A stretch of DNA of 7,229 nucleotides from Actinomycetota bacterium (GTDB taxonomy: Bacteria > Actinomycetota > Humimicrobiia > Humimicrobiales > Humimicrobiaceae): assembly GCA_016870675.1 (NCBI GenBank), contig VGAU01000087.1, forward strand, positions 1-7,229. Direction: 5' to 3'. Position 1 is the first letter of the stretch. Each line of letters opens with the position of its first letter. The notes beneath the pieces are model-generated. The model saw only the letters and a program-made list of their open reading frames with translations. It was not told the origin of the DNA and ran no database searches. A program made the position numbers and the translations under genes. This document shows, one piece after another, positions 1-5,248 of the stretch.

Positions 1-86
1 CCGGCTATTCTCTCATAGCCAGCAATATACAAATCATCCTCGTATCTGCATAAATCCACCAGTCTTTTTATTTCCTTAAATTCCAT
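1..86 (-). CDS. rnhB: Ribonuclease HII, N-terminal fragment (cut by window edge)
   Basis: RNase HII cleaves the RNA strand of RNA-DNA hybrids and starts removal of single ribonucleotides misincorporated in DNA. Only 28 complete codons are inside the window. They start at ATG 84-86 and end in 'YIAGYERIAG', which is the usual run-up to the family's first catalytic block (GxDExGRG); that block lies just beyond the edge. No other start is as good: the preceding lepB stop is only 14 bases upstream. An AGGTGG sits in the last codons of lepB but is about 17 bases from the ATG, too far for a good ribosome binding site. The position directly after lepB is where rnhB is found in Actinobacteriota and many Firmicutes, which supports the call. 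No catalytic residue is visible, so the identification rests on the short N-terminal match plus gene order. Confidence 0.8.
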   Translation of the reverse strand, partial: MEFKEIKRLVDLCRYEDDLYIAGYERIA

Positions 87-100
87 GCTATTAAAAAAAA

Positions 101-643
101 TTACCACCTAGATGGAGGCCAGTAAATCACGACAAATTCTCCAAATATATCATCTTCCGGAATTGTTCCAAAAAATCTGCTGTCAAAACTGTTATTTCTG
201 TTATCTCCCATTACAAATACTTCACCTTCACCGACAACTATGGTCTGGTTGATATAGAATATATTTTGATTGGCTGGCAGGTAGCTTTCAGAGAATTTTT
301 CACCACTTATGAAAATTTCACCTTCACTGGTTAGAGTAATTTCATCACCTTCTACAGCGATAACTCTTTTGACCAGATCTTTTTGTTCCAACGGAGAATG
401 AAATGCTACAATATCTCCTCTTTTAACAGTGCCAAATTTATATGCCATTTTATTGATTATGACTTTATCTCCAACTCTTAAGTTAGGTTCCATAGAAGGA
501 GTGGGAACAATAAAAGGTTCAAATATAAAAATTCTAATTAAAGTGGCTGATATTACTGCTGCTAAAACAACAATAGTGTATCCTAAGAATTCTTTTAAGA
601 TTTTTTTATTTTTGGTTTTAACCTGTTTGTTTTCAAAAGGCAT
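101..643 (-). CDS. lepB: Type I signal peptidase
   Basis: Membrane-bound serine protease that removes signal peptides from exported preproteins on the outer face of the cytoplasmic membrane. The 180-residue protein has a basic cytoplasmic N-terminus (residues 1-18), one transmembrane helix (about 19-41), then the catalytic domain. Visible motifs are the nucleophile Ser50 in 'PTPSMEPNL', 'GDKVIINK' (58-65), 'KRGDIVAF' (74-81), the general-base Lys92 in 'VKRVIAVEGD' (91-100), and 'GDNRNNSFDSR' (146-156). All catalytic elements are present. A single membrane helix and this length fit the Gram-positive type rather than the two-helix E. coli type. ATG 641-643 is the only possible start, since an in-frame TGA lies four codons upstream, yet there is no recognisable Shine-Dalgarno sequence. 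The gene follows rplS by 28 bases and is likely co-transcribed. It supplies the processing step for proteins delivered by the SRP and Sec routes, whose components Ffh and FtsY are encoded upstream. Confidence 0.97.
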   Translation of the reverse strand: MPFENKQVKTKNKKILKEFLGYTIVVLAAVISATLIRIFIFEPFIVPTPSMEPNLRVGDKVIINKMAYKFGTVKRGDIVAFHSPLEQKDLVKRVIAVEGDEITLTSEGEIFISGEKFSESYLPANQNIFYINQTIVVGEGEVFVMGDNRNNSFDSRFFGTIPEDDIFGEFVVIYWPPSRW

Positions 644-671
644 TAATATAAAAAGTCAAATCATTACATAT

Positions 672-1013
672 TTATTTAGACTTAATTTTTGATTTTTTAC
701 CAATTTTATCTCTAAGGTAATATAATTTAGCCCTTCTTACTGCGCCTTCATTAACATTTTCAATAGACTGAATTATAGGTGAATTTAAAAGAAATGTTCT
801 TTCAACACCCACATTATTAAAAGAGATCTTTCTTACCGTAAATGTTTTATTAATACCAGAGCCTTTAACCCTTATTACAATTCCTTCAAGGACCTGAATT
901 CTGTCCTTATTTTCCTCGCTGATTCTTATCTTGACTCTTACTTTATCTCCCGGCCTAAATTCGGGCATATCAGTCTTTATATATTTACTTTCTATTTTAT
1001 CTAATTTATTCAT
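672..1013 (-). CDS. rplS: 50S ribosomal protein L19
   Basis: Large-subunit ribosomal protein that lies at the interface with the 30S subunit. The 113 residues are the normal family length and match throughout: 'KTDMPEFRPGDKVRVKIRI' near residues 13-31, 'RIQVLEGIVIRVKGSGI' around 38-54, 'TFTVRKIS' (57-64), 'VGVERTF' (68-74) and 'VRRAKLYYLRDKIGKK' (92-107). The stretch between 'RKIS' and 'GVERTF' is one residue longer than in most L19 proteins I recall (FNNV instead of a three-residue YGV or NGE type). The C-terminus 'YYLRDKIGKKSKIK' is closer to actinobacterial than Firmicutes L19. ATG 1011-1013 is fixed by an in-frame TAG five codons upstream; the ribosome binding site is weak (AGG about 12 bases upstream). 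The 57-base gap to trmD shows no clear hairpin, so I cannot support an L19 autoregulatory leader here. Confidence 0.98.
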   Translation of the reverse strand: MNKLDKIESKYIKTDMPEFRPGDKVRVKIRISEENKDRIQVLEGIVIRVKGSGINKTFTVRKISFNNVGVERTFLLNSPIIQSIENVNEGAVRRAKLYYLRDKIGKKSKIKSK

Positions 1014-1070
1014 CTTAACGCCAGCCTATCTTTTTTTCAATCTAATAAGAACCAAACAAATATAATGAAT

Positions 1071-1772
1071 TTAACCGTCCTTGTCAATTAAATCCGGTCT
1101 TTTTATTCTGGTTATTTCCAGTGACTTTTCTTTTCTCCACTTTTGGATATCTTTATGGTTTCCGCTTAAAAGAATTTTAGGAACATCCATTCCCTTAAAA
1201 ACCGGTGGTCTTGTGTACTGGGGATAATCAAGCAGATTGTCCTCAAATGATTCCGACTTTAAAGATTCTTCTTTTCCGACTACACCTGGAAGCAGCCTTA
1301 TCACTCCATCTATTATAACCATTGCCGGAATTTCACCTCCGGTTAATACATAATCACCTATGGAGATCTCAAAATCGATAAGAGAATCTATCACTCTTTC
1401 ATCAACACCTTCATACCTTCCACAAATAAGTATTATATTTTCAAGATTTGACAGATACTTTAATTTATTCTGGTTCAACTTTTCTCCCCTGGGAGCAAGC
1501 AATATCGTTTTTTGCTTTTCTTTCTTTTTAATTTTATTCTTTTTTTTAATGAAAGTAATCGCATTGTCTATGGGTTCCGGCATTAATACCATACCTGGAC
1601 CTCCACCATACGGTCTATCATCAACCCTGCCGTGCTTATAATTCGAGAAATCTCTTAAGTTATATATATTCAGCTGGAAGATATTTTTTTTAAAAGCTTC
1701 CTTTAGCACCCCAAACTCGATAATATTATCGAACATGTTTGGGAAAATGGTCACCACATCTATTTTTAGCAT
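1071..1772 (-). CDS. trmD: tRNA (guanine-37-N1)-methyltransferase
   Basis: SPOUT-class trefoil-knot enzyme that uses S-adenosylmethionine to methylate G37 next to the anticodon, preventing +1 frameshifts. The 233-residue product shows 'VVTIFPNMF' (6-14), 'HGRVDDRPYGGGPGMVL' (47-63), 'CGRYEGVDERV' (117-127), the knot segment 'SIGDYVLTGGE' (137-147) and 'RLLPGVVG' with Arg159. The C-terminal part has 'YPQYTRPPVF' (183-192) and 'LLSGNH', ending soon after 'RIKRPDLI'. Where E. coli TrmD has the proposed base Asp169 (EDSF), this protein reads 'SESF' with Glu174, a variant I recall from other bacteria. The C-terminus is shorter than in E. coli (about 255) and close to mycobacterial length (about 230). 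Residues 76-88 form a lysine-rich linker encoded by A-rich DNA. ATG 1770-1772 follows an in-frame TGA two codons upstream and has no clear ribosome binding site. Confidence 0.98.
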   Translation of the reverse strand: MLKIDVVTIFPNMFDNIIEFGVLKEAFKKNIFQLNIYNLRDFSNYKHGRVDDRPYGGGPGMVLMPEPIDNAITFIKKKNKIKKKEKQKTILLAPRGEKLNQNKLKYLSNLENIILICGRYEGVDERVIDSLIDFEISIGDYVLTGGEIPAMVIIDGVIRLLPGVVGKEESLKSESFEDNLLDYPQYTRPPVFKGMDVPKILLSGNHKDIQKWRKEKSLEITRIKRPDLIDKDG

Positions 1773-1817
1773 TTTTCAAATGAAAAGGTTTTAAAATGTG
1801 ATAAAAAAATAACAAAT

Positions 1818-2372
1818 TCAAATATATTCTGGAATTTTTTTTAATATTATTTTTTTATCTTTTAGATTTATACTTTCAATATAAATTTCAATAACCGGAA
1901 TATAGAAAATATTACTGTCAGAATCTCTTATATCTAAATCCTTATTCTCTATTTTTACTGCTAAATTATCATTTGCTGCAAATTTCTCCACATTTACTAC
2001 CTTACCAACAAAAATATTATTTTTTGTATAAACCATACAATTTATTATATCGTCTACCCAGTATTCATCCTCTTTTAGTTTAGGACTGTCTTTTACACTC
2101 CGGAAGAGACTGGCGCCTTTTAAGTTTTCAGCATCATTTCTGCTGTTTATACCTTTAAATTTAATTACTGGCATGTAAGATTTTTTTATTTTCTTCCATC
2201 TAATACTTTCAACATCTATTTTCTTCTTACATTTTTCATCAAAAAAAAGAATATCTCCACTTTTAATAGTTTTGGGATAATCAGTAAGCAACACTACAGT
2301 TATTTCTCCTTTTATTCCATGCGGCTTACCAATTACCCCAATTAACCTTGCATCTACACTTACTTCTGACAT
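1818..2372 (-). CDS. rimM: Ribosome maturation factor RimM
   Basis: RimM binds the 30S head, contacts ribosomal protein S19 and assists late 16S rRNA maturation. The 184-residue protein has the two expected domains. The N-terminal beta-barrel (about 8-95) begins with 'RLIGVIGKPHGIKGEITV' and contains 'DAENLKGASLF' near residue 80. The C-terminal PRC barrel (about 97-180) opens with 'LKEDEYWVDDIINCMVY' and includes 'GKVVNVEKFAANDNLAV', a good match to the family's L-x-T-G-A-N-D type turn. The loop before 'FYIPVIEIYIESINL' is the usual substrate-side edge of that barrel. Sequence conservation is moderate, so the call leans on both motif order and position between khpA and trmD, which is standard. 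ATG 2370-2372 is the start; the nearby CGGTAA is a poor ribosome binding site. The 49-base upstream gap is almost pure A+T with no hairpin I trust. Confidence 0.95.
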   Translation of the reverse strand: MSEVSVDARLIGVIGKPHGIKGEITVVLLTDYPKTIKSGDILFFDEKCKKKIDVESIRWKKIKKSYMPVIKFKGINSRNDAENLKGASLFRSVKDSPKLKEDEYWVDDIINCMVYTKNNIFVGKVVNVEKFAANDNLAVKIENKDLDIRDSDSNIFYIPVIEIYIESINLKDKKIILKKIPEYI

Positions 2373-2421
2373 TTACCGGTGCCTGTTTAAAAAAATCTAT
2401 CTATATTTATATATTAAATTA

Positions 2422-2655
2422 TCAATCCATAATCTTAACAATAGAGGATTTACCTCTTTTAGCAGATGCAGCTCTCATTAAAATCCTCAGAGCATTTGCG
2501 GTTCTTCCTTTTTTCCCAATTACTTTTCCCAGATCATCTTCTGCTACTTTTAGTTTAAAAATTACTGTTCTGTCATCTTCCTCCTCTTCTGTAATTTCAA
2601 CATCATCCGGGCTGTCCACCAACTCTTTTACCATGTACTCCAGAAGTTCTTTCAC
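2422..2655 (-). CDS. khpA: KH-domain RNA-binding protein KhpA
   Basis: Small single-KH RNA-binding protein (YlqC/KhpA family). In streptococci KhpA pairs with KhpB and influences cell division and elongation, and it binds many transcripts; that role is known from relatives and not shown here. The 77-residue product carries the KH signature 'DLGKVIGKKGRTANALR' with the GxxG loop G-K-K-G at residues 47-50. 'VDSPDDVEI' (13-21) is the family's usual N-terminal segment and is followed by a run of acidic residues (E23-D28). The start codon is GTG 2653-2655, supported by a perfect GGAGG six bases upstream and by N-terminal alignment to 'MKELVEYI'-type relatives; the next ATG (Met8) would cut into the domain. 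Its place between rpsP and rimM is the standard location in Firmicutes and Actinobacteriota. Confidence 0.96.
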   Translation of the reverse strand: MKELLEYMVKELVDSPDDVEITEEEEDDRTVIFKLKVAEDDLGKVIGKKGRTANALRILMRAASAKRGKSSIVKIMD

Positions 2656-2661
2656 TGTTTA

Positions 2662-2666
2662 CCTCC
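2662..2666 (-). promoter_or_regulatory. Shine-Dalgarno sequence of khpA
   Basis: GGAGG on the minus strand, six bases before the GTG start of khpA. It decides the start, because the codon itself is not ATG. Confidence 0.85.
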
Positions 2667-2682
2667 AGTCTAATTGTAATAA

Positions 2683-2928
2683 CTACTTCTTTAAATCAAT
2701 TTTATCAAAAAGTCTTTGAACTGTATCTGTTGGTTTTGCACCTTTCTTAATCCAATCAATAGCCTTGTCTTTATCTACTTCTATTCTTGATGGATCACTT
2801 TTCGGATCATATATGCCTATTTTTTCAATGAACCTTCCATCTCTTGGCGACCTGATATCCGCTACCACAATTCTGTAAAAGGGTTGTTTTTTTGAACCCA
2901 TTCTAGCCAGCCTGATCTTTACACTCAA
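2683..2928 (-). CDS. rpsP: 30S ribosomal protein S16
   Basis: Small-subunit ribosomal protein needed for 30S assembly. The 81-residue product is normal family length and matches closely: 'VKIRLARMGSKKQPFYRIVV' begins at residue 3, followed by 'ADIRSPRDGRFIEKIGIYDP' and the C-terminal 'GAKPTDTVQRLF'. The segment 'DPSRIEVDKDKAIDW' resembles actinobacterial and proteobacterial S16 more than the Firmicutes form. The start is TTG 2926-2928. It places Met-Ser-Val-Lys exactly where the family has Met-Ala-Val-Lys and has GGAGG seven bases upstream, so the non-ATG start is well supported. It is the first gene after the largest gap in the window (86 bases downstream of ffh), which contains a candidate promoter. 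khpA follows after 27 bases. Confidence 0.98.
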   Translation of the reverse strand: MSVKIRLARMGSKKQPFYRIVVADIRSPRDGRFIEKIGIYDPKSDPSRIEVDKDKAIDWIKKGAKPTDTVQRLFDKIDLKK

Positions 2929-2935
2929 TCTGTAA

Positions 2936-2940
2936 CCTCC
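2936..2940 (-). promoter_or_regulatory. Shine-Dalgarno sequence of rpsP
   Basis: GGAGG on the minus strand, seven bases before the TTG start of rpsP. It supports the TTG start, which is also what alignment of the S16 N-terminus demands. Confidence 0.85.
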
Positions 2941-2973
2941 AAATTCCTAAATAGATAGCTTTATGCTTTCATA

Positions 2974-3001
2974 ATTATATATTTTTCTATAAAACTTGCA
3001 A
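2974..3001 (-). promoter_or_regulatory. Candidate housekeeping promoter for the rpsP-khpA-rimM-trmD-rplS segment
   Basis: On the minus strand a TTGCAA (2996-3001, 4 of 6 matches to TTGACA) is followed after 16 bases by a perfect TATAAT (2974-2979). Transcription would start near 2967, leaving a leader of about 40 bases before the rpsP TTG. It lies in the only gap of the cluster large enough for a promoter. The DNA here is very A+T rich, so a perfect -10 hexamer can arise by chance, and the -35 is mediocre; treat this as a candidate. Confidence 0.4.
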
Positions 3002-3014
3002 AATATTTTTTTAC

Positions 3015-4343
3015 CTAAAAATTACCAGGAGGTAAATTAAATTTCCCTTTCAGCCCTGAAAATTGTTTTAACATCTGTTTTGTTTTGCTAAATTGTTCCA
3101 GTAGTTTATTTACTTCTGATACAGAATTGCCGCTTCCTTTTGCTATTCTCTTTTTTCTGCTGCCGTTAATTATATGCGGTTTTCTTCTTTCATCCTCAGT
3201 CATAGAATTAATTATGGCTTCTATATGAGACAGATGCGAATCATCTAAATTTACTTTTTTAAATATTTTACTTTTATTGACTATGGGCATCATCGAAAAT
3301 ATCTTATCTATTGACCCCATCTTCTTTAAACTTCTTATCTGTGCAACAAAATCCTCAAAATTTAATTCATTCCTGTAAATTTTCTCTTCTATTCTCTTTG
3401 CCTCTTTTTCACTTACTACTTTTTCCGCTTTTTCAATCAGTGTTAAAATGTCGCCCTTGCCTAATATTCTGGAAGCTATCCTGTCCGGGTAAAATATATC
3501 AAAATCCTCGATTTTCTCCCCATTAGATACAAATTTTACCGGTTTTTTAACTACATAATATACTGAGAGCGCAGCACCTCCCCTGGTATCACTGTCTAAT
3601 TTAGTCAGGATTATTCCATCACATCCAACCCGCAGGTTAAAACTGGAAGCAATATTTACAGCTTCCTGACCGGTCATAGCATCCAATACGAGATATATTT
3701 GATGTGGCGTAGTTTTATTTCTGATATTTGCAATCTCATCCATCATATTTTCATCAATATGTAACCTTCCAGCAGTATCAATTATGATTACATCACTCCC
3801 GGATTTTTTAAATAATTCTACGCCTCTTACCGATATGGATACAGGGTCTGAATTATTTTCAGAATAAACATCCACATCTATATTTTTTGCCATATCTTCC
3901 AGCTGTAGTACTGCAGCCGGCCTGTATACATCTGCAGCAACCACAGATACCTTTTTTTGAAATTTAGTTTTTAAAAAATTAGCTAATTTAATAACAGATG
4001 AGGTTTTTCCAGAACCATGAAGTCCAACAGTCATTATAATTGTAGGACCTCTGGAAGCGAAACTAATACCGCCACTGCTTGAACCCAGCATTCTTATAAT
4101 CTCTTCATTTACTATTTTTATTACATGCTGATAAGGCGTTAGGCTTTCCAATATCTTCTCGCCTGTTGCCTTCGCCTTTACATTTTCTATAAATTCTTTA
4201 ACCACTTTAAAATTTACATCAGCCTCCAGTAAAGCCAGCTTGATTTCTCTTAAAGCACTATCTAAATCATTTGGGCTTAATTTCCCTTTATTTCTTATTT
4301 TATAAAATAAATCTTCAAATTTGGCTGTGAGCAGATCAAACAT
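3015..4343 (-). CDS. ffh: Signal recognition particle protein Ffh (SRP54)
   Basis: GTPase of the signal recognition particle. It binds 4.5S RNA and signal sequences emerging from the ribosome and docks with FtsY at the membrane. The 442 residues show the N domain (1-90) with 'ALLEADVN' (37-44), the G domain with P-loop 'GLHGSGKTS' (107-115), 'DVYRPAA' (138-144), 'DTAGR' (189-193), 'DAMTGQ' (221-226), 'TKLD' (247-250) and 'DTRGG' (252-256), and the M domain (about 325-435) with the RNA-binding 'SRKKRIAKGSG' (395-405). Unusual residues are His109 in the P-loop where Gln is usual, Ser251 after TKLD where Gly is usual, and 'SNGEK' (273-277) for the usual GxGEK. The methionine-rich tail is short and ends 'LPPGNF'. 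ATG 4341-4343 has a fair AAAGGG nine bases upstream. ftsY is 32 bases upstream; ylxM, often between them in Firmicutes, is absent. Confidence 0.98.
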   Translation of the reverse strand: MFDLLTAKFEDLFYKIRNKGKLSPNDLDSALREIKLALLEADVNFKVVKEFIENVKAKATGEKILESLTPYQHVIKIVNEEIIRMLGSSSGGISFASRGPTIIMTVGLHGSGKTSSVIKLANFLKTKFQKKVSVVAADVYRPAAVLQLEDMAKNIDVDVYSENNSDPVSISVRGVELFKKSGSDVIIIDTAGRLHIDENMMDEIANIRNKTTPHQIYLVLDAMTGQEAVNIASSFNLRVGCDGIILTKLDSDTRGGAALSVYYVVKKPVKFVSNGEKIEDFDIFYPDRIASRILGKGDILTLIEKAEKVVSEKEAKRIEEKIYRNELNFEDFVAQIRSLKKMGSIDKIFSMMPIVNKSKIFKKVNLDDSHLSHIEAIINSMTEDERRKPHIINGSRKKRIAKGSGNSVSEVNKLLEQFSKTKQMLKQFSGLKGKFNLPPGNF

Positions 4344-4375
4344 TCACAAAATCCCTTTCTATCTTGAGTTTCAAA

Positions 4376-5248
4376 TTAAGAGAATATCAATTCAGTGAAT
4401 CTGACCGGATCAAAATAACATATGTCTTCTAATTTTTCACCCTTGGTAACCAGCTTTATAGGAATATTCAGATCATTCTTTATAGTAATCACTATTCCGC
4501 CTTTAGAAGTGCTGTCTGTTTTAGTTAAAATAATTCCAGTTAAACTTAATGAATTGTTAAATAATTCTGCCTGATTTCTGGCGTTCTGACCTGTAGTGGA
4601 ATCCATTACAAGTAATATTTCATCAACTTCCCGGTCTATTCTCCTGCAGATTACTTTTTTTATTTTTTTAAGTTCCTCCATAAGATTATACGAAGTTTGC
4701 ATTCTTCCTGCAGTATCAATTATTACCAGATCGGTTCCTCTGGCCTTTGCCTTTTCTACACTATCATAAACTACTGCCCCGGGGTCTGAAAACTTCTGAT
4801 GGTAAACCATATCCATTCCTAATATTTCAGCATAATATTGTAGCTGTTCCACTGCAGCCGATCTGTAAGTATCAGCTGCTGATATCAAGACCTTTTTTCC
4901 ATTCTTTTTAAACATATTGGCTAATTTTGCGATCGAGGTGGTCTTACCCACACCATTTACTCCAACTATCAGGAATACCGTGGGAGGTCTGGATGATATA
5001 TTTAATTTACTATCTCCATTGCACTTGAGAATTTCTATAATTTGCTGTTTTAATGAAGATTTTACTTTTTCAAGGTTATTTATATTTTCACGGTAAACAT
5101 AGTCTTTTACTTCTTCTAATATCCTGCTGGCAGTATTAATGCTGATATCACTGGTTACCATCTGTTCTTCCAGCTCGTCCCAGAATGACTTGCGGTCATT
5201 TTTAAACTTATTCCAGATATAACTTAAATTTTTAATTAACTTCTGCAT
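4376..5248 (-). CDS. ftsY: Signal recognition particle receptor FtsY
   Basis: SRP receptor GTPase at the cytoplasmic membrane; it forms a symmetric complex with Ffh and hands ribosomes to the translocon. The 290-residue protein consists only of the NG domain: a short N domain (about 1-85), then P-loop 'GVNGVGKTTS' (96-105), 'DTYRSAAVEQL' (126-136), 'DTAGR' (178-182), 'DSTTGQN' (216-222), 'TKTD' (242-245) and 'KGG' (249-251). The long acidic A domain found in E. coli is absent, as in many Gram-positives. Departures from the usual family sequence are 'TKTDSTSKGG' for TKLDGTAKGG and 'TKGEK' (268-272) for GxGEK. The first residue of the GTPase core that contacts partner nucleotide, Asn98, is kept. 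ATG 5246-5248 lies inside the end of smc, a 17-base overlap in another frame that suggests translational coupling; only a weak GGGA precedes it. Confidence 0.97.
   Translation of the reverse strand: MQKLIKNLSYIWNKFKNDRKSFWDELEEQMVTSDISINTASRILEEVKDYVYRENINNLEKVKSSLKQQIIEILKCNGDSKLNISSRPPTVFLIVGVNGVGKTTSIAKLANMFKKNGKKVLISAADTYRSAAVEQLQYYAEILGMDMVYHQKFSDPGAVVYDSVEKAKARGTDLVIIDTAGRMQTSYNLMEELKKIKKVICRRIDREVDEILLVMDSTTGQNARNQAELFNNSLSLTGIILTKTDSTSKGGIVITIKNDLNIPIKLVTKGEKLEDICYFDPVRFTELIFS

Noticed and set aside
644..671. Tiny start-stop frames (ATG-TAA, ATG-ATT-TGA) between rplS and lepB as a leader peptide
   Set aside because: Expected by chance in A+T-rich DNA and without a ribosome binding site.
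429..692. Plus-strand open frame over lepB (and similar ones at 1360-1641, 2348-2719, 3311-3526, 6529-6816)
   Set aside because: They are antisense to strongly conserved genes, have no family resemblance or ribosome binding site, and reflect stop-poor complementary frames.
1014..1070. L19 autoregulatory leader upstream of rplS
   Set aside because: Such leaders exist in some bacteria, but I find no convincing paired stems in these 57 bases.
2936..3031. ACCTCC near the ffh stop pairing with the rpsP GGAGGT as a translation switch
   Set aside because: Only six pairs about 90 bases apart, and not even on the same transcript if rpsP uses the candidate promoter; it simply encodes Pro-Pro codons.
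3015..3040. Hairpin with T-run at the end of ffh as a terminator
   Set aside because: The arms give only about five contiguous pairs with two G-C, an internal mismatch, and a short T-run broken by the stop codon; too weak to call.
4344..4375. Hidden ylxM between ftsY and ffh
   Set aside because: Only 32 bases separate the genes, so there is no room for it.
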